9,934 nt of DNA from SHZL01 sp035292625 (GCA_035292625.1 DATDPS010000197.1:1-9934), one strand, 5' to 3'. Numbered from the stretch's first letter, positions 1-6,405 are shown. Program-made: numbers and translations. Notes: a model not told the origin generated them from the sequence alone.

Positions 1-1
1 C

Positions 2-601
2 GCGGCGGGACGAGCCGCTTTCGTACACGCCATTGCCCATATCGAATTCAATGCCATCAACCTGGCCCTGGACGCCGTGTGCCGTTTCCGCGGCATGCCG
101 CGGGCCTATTACTCGGACTGGGTGTCAGTCGCCGCGGACGAAGTGAGGCATTTCCAGCTGCTTGCACAGCGCCTGAGGGAACTCGGCAGCGCGTACGGCA
201 ATTTACCCGCGCACGGCGGGCTGTGGGACATGGCAGAGCGCACAGCCGACTCCTGCCTGGCGCGCATGGCCCTGGTGCCACGGGTGCTGGAAGCGCGCGG
301 CCTGGATGTCACGCCGGGCATGATTGCGCGGCTGCGGCAAATCGGGGACGAGGCCACCGTTGCTGCTCTGGAAATCATCCTGGCGGAGGAAATACGCCAC
401 GTAGCCATAGGCAGCCAGTGGTTCCGCTACTGTTGCGAACGCGAAGGTCTGGAGCCTACGGAGACCTTCCTGTACCTGCTGGAGACGCGCTACTCCGGAA
501 TGGTGCGCGGGCCGTTCAATCTGGACGCCCGGTTGGCGGCCGGGTTCACGGCCGGTGAACTGGCCGCCCTGCAGGCAAGCTCGCACACCGGGCCTAACTG
601 A
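2..601 (+). CDS. DUF455 (COG2833) ferritin-like protein, 5'-truncated
   Basis: This is the C-terminal 199 residues of a ferritin-like, probably diiron, helical protein of the uncharacterised DUF455 family. The frame is open from base 2, and in-frame residues upstream of the GTG at 77 (AAFVHAIAHIEFNAINLAL) already look like family sequence. The gene therefore starts outside the window, and 77 is not its start. Candidate metal ligands are His13/Glu15 (AHIEFN), the DEVRH motif at 46-50 and the EEIRH motif at 129-133; the acidic-x-x-His pattern is typical of ferritin-like four-helix bundles. Family members usually have about 260-280 residues, so roughly 70 are missing. The role is unknown; an oxidase, hydroxylase or iron-linked function is only inference from the fold. 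The stop codon lies 8 bp inside the 3' end of the convergent lpxH gene. Confidence 0.85.
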   Translation, partial: AAGRAAFVHAIAHIEFNAINLALDAVCRFRGMPRAYYSDWVSVAADEVRHFQLLAQRLRELGSAYGNLPAHGGLWDMAERTADSCLARMALVPRVLEARGLDVTPGMIARLRQIGDEATVAALEIILAEEIRHVAIGSQWFRYCCEREGLEPTETFLYLLETRYSGMVRGPFNLDARLAAGFTAGELAALQASSHTGPN

Positions 602-1316
602 GCGGCTCCTGCGCATAACCCTCCGCCGCCATGCGCAGGTAACTGCCACTCGAATACCAGTCGGACAGCACCAGGCGTTCGGCATCCGCGCCATCGTCGA
701 GGCGATGCCTGTGAAAAGCCGGTCGGTGGGTATGTCCATGGATCATGCGTTTCACGCCGTGTTGCTCAAATGCAGCGATCACGGCCCGCTCATCCACATC
801 CATGATGTCCATCGATACGCTGCTGGTGTGTTGCTTGCTGGCATCACGGGCGTTGCGGGCCATTTCCAGCCGCTGTGGCAGCGGTTGGCTGAGAAACTGC
901 TGCCGGAATGACACGCTCCGCACCTGTTGGCGGAAGGCCTGGTAGGCGGTATCGCCGGTGCACAAAGTATCGCCGTGGAGTAACAGCGTGGGCGTGCCGT
1001 AAAGCGTACAAACCCAGGTTTCAGGCAACAACTCAAGGCCAGCTTGCGCTGCGTATTCACTGCCCAACAGGAAGTCCCGGTTGCCGTGCAGGAAATAGCA
1101 GGCTACCCCCTGGTTTCGCACCGCCGCGATTTCCTGCGCTACCCGGCGGGCGGTTTCGCTCACCTGGTCATCGCCAATCCAGAACTCGAACAAATCACCT
1201 AGGATATACAGCGCTTCGGCTTCACGCGCGGGCCCGCGCAGGAAACGGGTGACGATCGAGGTGGCTTGCGGACGGCTGTCTTCCAGGTGCAGGTCGGAAA
1301 TAAACAGCGTCGTCAT
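594..1316 (-). CDS. lpxH: UDP-2,3-diacylglucosamine diphosphatase LpxH
   Basis: LpxH hydrolyses UDP-2,3-diacylglucosamine to lipid X and UMP, the fourth step of lipid A synthesis, as a peripheral protein on the cytoplasmic side of the inner membrane. The 240-residue protein equals the E. coli length and shows the calcineurin-like dimetal site: Asp8 and His10 (SDLHL), Asp41 (GDLFEFWIGDD), Asn79-Arg80 (HGNRD), His114 (LLHGDTLCTGD), and His195 and His197 (IHGHTHRPA). The segment SKQHTSSVSMDIMDVDE is also typical of LpxH. The ATG lies 21 nt behind the cyclophilin stop, so the two genes are probably one transcript, as with ppiB-lpxH in E. coli. No clear Shine-Dalgarno precedes it (only GGA about 11 nt upstream), which fits translational coupling. 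The TAG stop overlaps the 3' end of the convergent DUF455 gene. Confidence 0.96.
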   Translation of the reverse strand: MTTLFISDLHLEDSRPQATSIVTRFLRGPAREAEALYILGDLFEFWIGDDQVSETARRVAQEIAAVRNQGVACYFLHGNRDFLLGSEYAAQAGLELLPETWVCTLYGTPTLLLHGDTLCTGDTAYQAFRQQVRSVSFRQQFLSQPLPQRLEMARNARDASKQHTSSVSMDIMDVDERAVIAAFEQHGVKRMIHGHTHRPAFHRHRLDDGADAERLVLSDWYSSGSYLRMAAEGYAQEPLS

Positions 1317-1327
1317 GGCGCGGGTCC

Positions 1328-1344
1328 GGACTGGCTTTCAGTCC
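1328..1344 (-). other. Small hairpin across the cyclophilin stop codon
   Basis: On the minus strand GGACTG pairs with CAGTCC (6 bp) around a 5-nt loop. The cyclophilin TGA lies partly in the stem. No T-run follows, so it is not an intrinsic terminator. It sits in the 21-nt ppi-lpxH junction just ahead of the weak lpxH initiation region and could tune coupling or mRNA processing, but a 6-bp stem can occur by chance. Confidence 0.3.
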
Positions 1345-1943
1345 TGCGCGGGATGAACGATCTCGACCTCATTGATCACCACCGGGACCACCGGCACATC
1401 CGCATACGGAGGAACGGAAGCAGTGGCCACGAAACGGATGGCGTCAACTACTTGCATGCCTTGCGTAACTTCGCCGAATACCGCATAACCCCAGCCGCGG
1501 GAACTGTCACCCCGGGTGTAATCCAGGTTGAAATTGTCTTGAGTGTTGATAAAGAACTGCGAGGTGGCCGAGTGCGGGTCGTTGGTGCGTGCCATGGCGA
1601 TGGTGCCGCGCCTGTTTGAAACACCATTGGCAGCCTCATTCTGGATTGGCTCGCCAGTGGGTTTTTGTTGCATTTTTTCGGTGAAGCCTCCGCCCTGGAT
1701 CATGAAATGACTGATAACCCGGTGGAAAATCGTGCCGGCATAGAACCCGCTGGTGGCGTAGTTGATGAAATTCTCCACGCTAAGTGGCGCTTTATCGCGG
1801 TAAAGTTCGAGCCGTATGTCACCCATGGAGGTGTGAATGACGGCAACAGGGTTGGCGGTGGCCACCGTCTCCTGGGCTGGCAGGTTGGTGCAGAACAGCA
1901 GCGCACACACGGAGCAGAGCAGGGTCGTCGCTAAGGTTTTCAT
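1338..1943 (-). CDS. Secreted cyclophilin-type peptidyl-prolyl isomerase
   Basis: This 201-residue cyclophilin catalyses cis-trans isomerisation of peptide bonds before proline. Residues 1-24 look like a Sec signal peptide: MK, then the hydrophobic stretch TLATTLLCSVCALLFC, then a likely cut after NLPA, so the mature protein should be periplasmic. There is no proper lipobox. The cyclophilin domain spans about 32-197, with FHRVISHFMIQGGGF (73-87; Arg75, Phe80, Gln83 at the active site), GTIAMART (113-120), SQFFIN (128-133) and WGYAVFGEV (151-159). The frame is open upstream to 2261, but the ATG at 1943 is preferred because it begins the signal peptide, has a GAGGA about 10 nt upstream, and everything before it lacks family similarity. 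It is the first gene of the likely ppi-lpxH operon. The call could be ppiA or ppiB; the neighbour suggests ppiB and the signal peptide suggests ppiA, so no symbol is given. Confidence 0.92.
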   Translation of the reverse strand: MKTLATTLLCSVCALLFCTNLPAQETVATANPVAVIHTSMGDIRLELYRDKAPLSVENFINYATSGFYAGTIFHRVISHFMIQGGGFTEKMQQKPTGEPIQNEAANGVSNRRGTIAMARTNDPHSATSQFFINTQDNFNLDYTRGDSSRGWGYAVFGEVTQGMQVVDAIRFVATASVPPYADVPVVPVVINEVEIVHPAQD

Positions 1944-1979
1944 GGGGCGGTATTCCTCATTCCAGTGATGCTTCAGCGC

Positions 1980-2008
1980 ATCATACTGGTCGACCCCGGT
2001 GACGGCCA
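1980..2008 (-). promoter_or_regulatory. Candidate promoter for cyclophilin-lpxH
   Basis: On the minus strand a good -10 box, TATGAT (1985-1980), lies about 37 nt before the cyclophilin ATG. A weak -35, TGGCCG (2008-2003), stands 17 bp upstream. This would give a leader of roughly 30 nt carrying the GAGGA ribosome site. The -10 match is 5 of 6 but the -35 is poor, so confidence is modest. Confidence 0.35.
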
Positions 2009-2126
2009 GTACTGCACCAAAACGGCCGGCGGCGGCGGATTCGCAATGCTGGTTTGAACTGCCTTTCGGCGGGTATTGCCTGCCTCGCGCCAGGGCTTGA
2101 TTTGGAGCCATTCGGGGGTAAATTCG

Positions 2127-2135
2127 TGGTAGAAT
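2127..2135 (+). promoter_or_regulatory. Candidate extended -10 promoter for gyrA
   Basis: TGGTAGAAT is a TGn extended -10 element with hexamer TAGAAT (5 of 6 to consensus). No good -35 is found 16-18 bp upstream, which an extended -10 can tolerate. Transcription from here would start near 2142 and give a gyrA leader of about 100 nt. AT-rich alternatives around 2187-2194 (TATATA, TATAAA) lack a correctly spaced -35. Confidence 0.35.
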
Positions 2136-2244
2136 CCACGCCTGGTTGAAAAGCTTTGTCCAAGCTGATTTTCCTCGCTGAATAAGTATATAAAAATCCT
2201 TGTAATTCAATATATTAAGTTCTGTTCCTAAGATGGTTTGATAT

Positions 2245-4833
2245 ATGGCTGAACTCGCCAAAGAAGTGCTGCAGGTAAACCTGGAAGACGAGATGCGGCA
2301 GTCCTACCTGGACTATGCCATGAGTGTCATCGTCGGGCGCGCATTGCCGGACGTTCGTGATGGCCTGAAGCCGGTGCATCGGCGGGTGCTTTTCGCCATG
2401 TCGGTGCTGGGCAATGACTGGAACAAACCCTACAAAAAATCTGCCCGTGTTGTCGGTGACGTGATCGGTAAATACCATCCGCACGGCGACACGGCGGTGT
2501 ATGACACCATCGTGCGCATGGCCCAGCCCTTCGCCCTGCGCTACCTGCTGGTGGATGGACAGGGCAATTTCGGTTCGGTCGACGGCGATGCCGCCGCGGC
2601 CATGCGCTACACGGAAGTGCGCATGTCCAGGCTGGCGCACGAACTCCTGTCTGACCTGGACAAGGAAACCGTCGACTTCTCGGCCAACTATGATGAATCA
2701 GAACTGGAGCCGCAGGTCTTGCCCGCCCGCGTGCCGAACCTGCTGGTCAACGGCTCGGCTGGCATTGCCGTGGGCATGGCGACGAATATTCCGCCGCACA
2801 ACCTCAACGAAGTCATCGATGCAGCCCTGGCCCTGATCGAGCAGCCGGACATTACGGTCGATGGCCTGATGCGTTTCCTGCCGGGACCGGACTTCCCCAC
2901 GGCCGGCATCATCAATGGCGCGCAGGGCATCCACGAGGCATATCACACGGGACGTGGCCGTATTTACATGCGCGCCCGCACGGGAATCGAAACACATGAG
3001 TCCAGCGGCAGGCAGTCGCTGATCATCCACGAGCTGCCCTACCAGGTAAACAAGGCCCGTTTACTGGAGAAAATTGCCGAGCTGGTTAAGGAAAAGAAGC
3101 TCGACGGCATCACCGAGCTGCGCGATGAATCCGACAAGGACGGCATGCGCGTGGTGATCGAACTGCGCCGCGGCGAGGTGCCGGAAGTCATCCTGAACAA
3201 CCTCTACAAGCAGACGGTCATGCAGAGCGTGTTCGGCATCAACATGGTGGCTCTGGTGGGTGGGCAGCCACGCTTGCTCAACCTGCGCGAGATCCTCGAT
3301 GCGTTCATCGGCCACCGGCGCGAAGTGGTGACCCGGCGTACCCTGTTCGAATTGCGCAAGGCGCGTGAACGAGCCCACGTGCTCGAAGGGCTTACGGTCG
3401 CGCTGGCCAATCTTGACGAAGTGATCGATCTGGTGAAGAAATCCGCTACCCCAGCCGACGCGCGTGACGCGCTGTTGGCACGGCGCTGGGACCCGGGCGT
3501 CGTGACCGCGATGCTTGGGCAGGGCGGCGCTTCGACCTCGCGACCGGAAAACCTGGATGCGCAGTTCGGCCTGCGGGAGGATGGTTACCAACTGTCACCG
3601 GTACAGGCACAGGAAATCCTCAACATGCGCCTGCACCGCCTCACCGGCCTGGAGCAGGAAAAGCTGACCCGCGAGTACGAAGAAATCCTGCAAAGCGTGA
3701 AAGCGTTGCTCGACATTCTTTCGCGTCCCGCCCGCCTGATGGAAGTGATCCGGGAAGAACTGCTGGCCATCAAAGAACAATTCGGTGATGCGCGCCGCAC
3801 GGAGATCGTCCAGACCCGGCTCGATTTGAGCATGGAAGACCTGATCACGGAGGAAGATGTCGTCGTCACCCTGTCGCATGGCGGTTACGCCAAGTCGCAG
3901 TCACCGGACCGGTACCAGGCCCAGCGCCGTGGCGGCACCGGCAAGTCTGCCACCAAGATCAAGGACGAGGATTTCATTGAGAGGCTGTTCGTCGCCAATA
4001 CGCACGACACGCTGCTGTGTTTCACCAGCCGGGGCAAGGTTCACTGGCTGAAAGTCTACCAGCTGCCGCAGGCCAGTCATGCAAGCCGGGGTAAACCTAT
4101 CATCAACCTCCTGCCGCTCGAGAAAGACGAACGGGTCAATGCAGTGCTGCCAGTGCGGGAGTTTCCCGAACACCTGTTCGTGTTTTTCGCCACGCGCAAA
4201 GGCATCGTGAAGAAAACGCCCCTGTCGGAGTATTCACGGCCCCGCGCCAATGGCATCTGGGCCATCGACCTACCCGAGGACGATGAGCTGGTCAACGCCT
4301 ACCTGACGGATGGTAAGCAGGACATCATGCTATTTTCCAGCTCCGGCAAGTGCATCCGTTTTGCCGAAAGCGGCGTGCGCTCCATGGGCCGGGTCAGCCG
4401 CGGCGTGATTGGCATCCGCTTGGCGCCGGAACAGCAGGTGGTGTCCATGCTGGTGCTCGGCGAAGGCGACATACTGACCGTGGCGGAAAATGGTTTTGGC
4501 AAGCGCACGCGCCTGGAGGAGTTCCCGCAGCAGGGCCGTGGGGGCCAGGGACTGATTGGCATCAAGACCTCTGAGCGCAATGGCCGCCTGATGTCGGCAA
4601 CGCAGGTGACGGATGAAGACGACATCATGCTGATTTCTGACGGCGGCACCCTGGTACGCACCTGTGCCAGTGAAATTTCCACGCTGGGTCGCAATACCCA
4701 GGGCGTCACCCTGATCCGCCTGCGCGACGGGGAAAGCCTGGTGGGCCTGGCCAGGATCGCTGCCGATGAAGGTGCCGAAAATGGCGCCGAAAATGCAAGC
4801 GACGGAGCAAGCGGGGAGCCGGTCACAGACTGA
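2245..4833 (+). CDS. gyrA: DNA gyrase subunit A
   Basis: GyrA cuts and rejoins DNA in the A2B2 gyrase that introduces negative supercoils using ATP. The 862-residue protein has the winged-helix/tower breakage-reunion domain (about 7-520) and the C-terminal beta-pinwheel (about 535-840). The catalytic tyrosine is Tyr122 (AAAAMRYTEVRM), with Arg121 beside it. The quinolone region reads HGDTAVYD at 80-87, so position 83 is Thr (Ser in E. coli, Thr in wild-type P. aeruginosa) and Asp87 is kept; this looks like a natural, not a resistant, allele. The GyrA box is QRRGGTG at 560-566, with Thr where E. coli has Lys. The tail, from about residue 840, is short and acidic (DEGAENGAENASDGASG). QRRGG identifies GyrA rather than ParC. 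The ATG at 2245 begins the conserved MAELAKEVLQVNLEDEM; only a weak AAGATGG precedes it. Confidence 0.98.
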   Translation: MAELAKEVLQVNLEDEMRQSYLDYAMSVIVGRALPDVRDGLKPVHRRVLFAMSVLGNDWNKPYKKSARVVGDVIGKYHPHGDTAVYDTIVRMAQPFALRYLLVDGQGNFGSVDGDAAAAMRYTEVRMSRLAHELLSDLDKETVDFSANYDESELEPQVLPARVPNLLVNGSAGIAVGMATNIPPHNLNEVIDAALALIEQPDITVDGLMRFLPGPDFPTAGIINGAQGIHEAYHTGRGRIYMRARTGIETHESSGRQSLIIHELPYQVNKARLLEKIAELVKEKKLDGITELRDESDKDGMRVVIELRRGEVPEVILNNLYKQTVMQSVFGINMVALVGGQPRLLNLREILDAFIGHRREVVTRRTLFELRKARERAHVLEGLTVALANLDEVIDLVKKSATPADARDALLARRWDPGVVTAMLGQGGASTSRPENLDAQFGLREDGYQLSPVQAQEILNMRLHRLTGLEQEKLTREYEEILQSVKALLDILSRPARLMEVIREELLAIKEQFGDARRTEIVQTRLDLSMEDLITEEDVVVTLSHGGYAKSQSPDRYQAQRRGGTGKSATKIKDEDFIERLFVANTHDTLLCFTSRGKVHWLKVYQLPQASHASRGKPIINLLPLEKDERVNAVLPVREFPEHLFVFFATRKGIVKKTPLSEYSRPRANGIWAIDLPEDDELVNAYLTDGKQDIMLFSSSGKCIRFAESGVRSMGRVSRGVIGIRLAPEQQVVSMLVLGEGDILTVAENGFGKRTRLEEFPQQGRGGQGLIGIKTSERNGRLMSATQVTDEDDIMLISDGGTLVRTCASEISTLGRNTQGVTLIRLRDGESLVGLARIAADEGAENGAENASDGASGEPVTD

Positions 4834-4837
4834 TCGG

Positions 4838-4863
4838 CGCTGCTGCCCTGCGGGGCAGCAGCG
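4838..4863. terminator. GC-rich stem-loop between gyrA and osmC-like gene
   Basis: CGCTGCTGCCC pairs perfectly with GGGCAGCAGCG (11 bp) around a TGCG loop, beginning 4 nt after the gyrA stop and ending 21 nt before the end of the convergent OsmC gene. Its position suits a shared, bidirectional 3' end. Neither strand has a T-run directly after the stem, so it may act as a pause or 3'-stabilising hairpin, or need Rho, and is not a canonical intrinsic terminator. Confidence 0.5.
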
Positions 4864-4884
4864 TGGCAAAACCCGCCGGGCTGC

Positions 4885-5322
4885 TCAGGCGGCGAAGTCC
4901 AGATGAATTTCCAAGTGTTTTTCGGCGTTCAGTGAACTGCTGATCAGGCAAACGGCCTCGGCTTTCTCCAACAGACGCCGGGCCTTGTGTTCGTCCGTTC
5001 CCGCCGGCACGCCCAGCCGTGCTTCAAGGTTGAAGCGGGTAAACCGCGTGACGTTTTCAATCCGGTCCAGGATCCCTTCGGCGGCACAACTGAGGGAGTG
5101 CCATTCGAGGTGGGATGCGCGGGCGATGGCGCGAAATGTGAGTACGTAACAGTCCGCCACTGCGGCCACCAGCATCGCCTCAGGCGACCATTGATCCCCC
5201 GGTCCGCCAAACTGCCGTGGCGGCATGGTGGTCAGTGAAACCAGTCCCTCGCTGCTGACCTCGACTGCACCCTCGCTCGCGGCTGCGGCCGCAGCGCGAT
5301 ATCGATGGGGGTACTGGTCCAT
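4885..5322 (-). CDS. OsmC/Ohr-family thiol peroxidase-like protein
   Basis: This 145-residue cytoplasmic protein belongs to the OsmC/Ohr superfamily, whose studied members reduce organic hydroperoxides with a pair of cysteines. Both expected cysteines are visible: Cys58 in AMLVAAVADCYVLTFRAIA (the central helix) and Cys125 in KAEAVCLISSSLN, a very typical OsmC motif. The early segment FGGPGDQWSPEAM matches the usual lead-in to the first helix. Length fits the family (about 140). Its ATG follows the peroxiredoxin stop by only 2 nt and has no strong ribosome site of its own, so it is probably translationally coupled to that gene. Together they look like a peroxide-defence pair. The subfamily (OsmC, Ohr or YhfA-like) cannot be settled by eye, so no symbol is given. 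Confidence 0.88.
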   Translation of the reverse strand: MDQYPHRYRAAAAAASEGAVEVSSEGLVSLTTMPPRQFGGPGDQWSPEAMLVAAVADCYVLTFRAIARASHLEWHSLSCAAEGILDRIENVTRFTRFNLEARLGVPAGTDEHKARRLLEKAEAVCLISSSLNAEKHLEIHLDFAA

Positions 5323-5324
5323 GC

Positions 5325-5804
5325 TTACAGGGCTGAGAGCACGTGTTCGGCGCTGCTGACTTTGAATTCGCCGGGATTTTCCACGAATACTTTGCTGACG
5401 ACGCCATCGTTGACGATCAGGGCGAAGCGCTGCGAGCGTTGTCCCATTCCGAAACCAGAAGCATCCAGTTCCAGCCCCACGGCACGTGCAAATTCACCGT
5501 TGCCATCGGCCAGCATGGTGATCCTGGATGCATTCGCGCCTTTTCCCCATGCATGCATGACGAATACATCGTTTACCGCCACGCAGGCGATCGTGTCCAC
5601 GCCACGGGCGAAAAATTCATCCGCGTGCTCGACAAATCCGGGCAGGTGTTTCGCCGAACAGGTGGGGGTAAACGCACCGGGCACGGAAAAAAGGACCACT
5701 TTCTTGCCACTAAACAGCTCTGCCGTCGTCAGTGCTGCCGGACCTGATTCGGACATCACTTTGAACGTGGAGGCGGGGATTTTGTCGCCGGCTTTGATGC
5801 TCAT
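5325..5804 (-). CDS. Prx5/type II peroxiredoxin
   Basis: This 159-residue peroxiredoxin reduces hydrogen peroxide and alkyl hydroperoxides through a cysteine sulfenic acid. The active-site motif VPGAFTPTCS places the peroxidatic cysteine at Cys49. A second cysteine, Cys74 (DTIACVAVND), lies 25 residues later, the spacing seen in plant type II peroxiredoxins. Other family marks are FVMHAWGK (81-88), MLADGNGEFARAVGLELDASGFGMGQRSQRF and a C-terminal NPGEFKVSSAEHVL. There is no fused glutaredoxin domain, so the reductant must be encoded elsewhere. The frame is open to 5903, but the ATG at 5804 is chosen: it has AGGAG 7 nt upstream and gives the standard family N-terminus (MSIKAGDKIP). It is the first gene of an operon with the OsmC gene 2 nt behind it. 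Confidence 0.94.
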   Translation of the reverse strand: MSIKAGDKIPASTFKVMSESGPAALTTAELFSGKKVVLFSVPGAFTPTCSAKHLPGFVEHADEFFARGVDTIACVAVNDVFVMHAWGKGANASRITMLADGNGEFARAVGLELDASGFGMGQRSQRFALIVNDGVVSKVFVENPGEFKVSSAEHVLSAL

Positions 5805-5859
5805 GAATTGACTCCTGGTTTGGCTGATGATGGTTTTTTTTAAATCGACCTGAAAATCC

Positions 5860-5888
5860 AACATAGTGCCGCAAACCACCCATTGCAA
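5860..5888 (-). promoter_or_regulatory. Candidate sigma-70 promoter for peroxiredoxin-osmC operon
   Basis: On the minus strand TTGCAA (5888-5883) and TATGTT (5865-5860) are spaced by exactly 17 bp; each matches consensus at 4 of 6 positions. Transcription would start near 5853, giving a leader of about 49 nt that carries the AGGAG ribosome site. No OxyR or OhrR operator could be recognised with confidence. Confidence 0.5.
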
Positions 5889-5991
5889 GGGCAGGGGCAT
5901 CAAGTTGATCGAGGTGCTGTGCTGGTGGAAGCTGTTGACTCTTGCGCTGGATTCCAGAAGCGCTTTTCAATTACTAAAGACGAAGGGCGGA

Positions 5992-6357
5992 TCAGGCCGC
6001 CATGGCGGCGGATATGGCGGACAGAAGCGTGGCCGGGTTGACCGGCTTAGTGACATAGTCGCGTGCTCCCTGGCGCAGTCCCCATACCCGGTCGGTTTCT
6101 TCCGCGCGTGAACTGACCATTATCACCGGGATATTTCGTGTCTCTTCGTTTCGGCCCAGGCGGCGAGTGGCTTGAAAGCCGTTCATGCCGGGCATGATGA
6201 TATCCATCAGGATGACTTCGGGAAGTTCGTCAGCAGCCATTTCAAGAGCGCGTTCGCCGCTCTCGGCCACCACGGTTTGATAACCGCCTCGTTCCACGAT
6301 TTTGCGCAGGCTGTACAGTTGCGCAGGTGAATCATCCACTATCAGTACTTTAGACAT
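5992..6357 (-). CDS. Single-domain response regulator, PilH-like
   Basis: This is a 121-residue receiver domain with no output domain. The acidic pair is Asp8-Asp9 (LIVDDS), the phosphorylation site Asp52 (VILMDIIMPGMNG), the switch residue Ser82 (IMVSS) and the invariant Lys104 (DYVTKPV). The stretch MNGFQATRRL and the later ETDRVWGLRQGARDYVTKPV closely resemble PilH, the CheY-like protein of the type IV pilus Chp system. PilH normally sits in pilGHIJ; here no pilus, chemotaxis or kinase gene is beside it, so the identity is inferred from sequence alone and no symbol is given. The ATG at 6357 begins the usual MSKVLIVDDS; an in-frame TTG at 6372 would add five residues without family support. 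It could instead be an orphan CheY-like regulator for another kinase. Confidence 0.9.
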   Translation of the reverse strand: MSKVLIVDDSPAQLYSLRKIVERGGYQTVVAESGERALEMAADELPEVILMDIIMPGMNGFQATRRLGRNEETRNIPVIMVSSRAEETDRVWGLRQGARDYVTKPVNPATLLSAISAAMAA

Positions 6358-6376
6358 TCCGTGTCCCGTCAATGAT

Positions 6377-6405
6377 TTTAAGTAAAGCGCCCTTAAAGAA
6401 AGCGC
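6377..6405 (-). repeat. Short direct repeat in the regulator leader
   Basis: On the minus strand GCGCTTTCTTTAAG (6405-6392) is followed 15 nt later, start to start, by GCGCTTTACTTAAA (6390-6377); 11 of 14 bases agree. The pair lies between the candidate promoter and the start codon. It could be a tandem binding site or simply chance in a short AT-rich stretch. Confidence 0.35.

Larger units (their letters stand above)
1944..2244. other. Divergent intergenic region between cyclophilin and gyrA
   Basis: These 301 bases separate the minus-strand cyclophilin-lpxH operon from gyrA. No convincing gene or RNA is seen. The left two thirds are GC-rich like the coding DNA. From about 2168 to 2245 the sequence turns clearly AT-rich (for example AAGTATATAAAAATCC and CAATATATTAAG), forming the gyrA leader. 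Promoter candidates for both directions lie inside and are listed separately. No long inverted repeat or riboswitch-like fold was recognised by eye. Confidence 0.6.

Noticed and set aside
1944..2261. N-terminal extension of the cyclophilin frame up to 2261
   Set aside because: The added 106 residues run through promoter DNA and into the gyrA start, lack family similarity, and would bury the signal peptide that begins at 1943.
2501..2836. Alternative-frame ORF of 111 codons inside gyrA
   Set aside because: It lies wholly in the conserved breakage-reunion domain of gyrA and is Trp/Arg/Cys-rich, as out-of-frame GC-rich DNA usually is.
5805..5903. N-terminal extension of the peroxiredoxin frame
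   Set aside because: The ATG at 5804 has a strong AGGAG and gives the standard family start; the extension contains the candidate promoter.
5944..5967. Inverted repeat GCGCT...AGCGC followed by TTTT on the plus strand
   Set aside because: It resembles a plus-strand terminator, but no plus-strand gene ends here, the stem is only 5 bp with a large loop, and the minus strand has no T-run after it.
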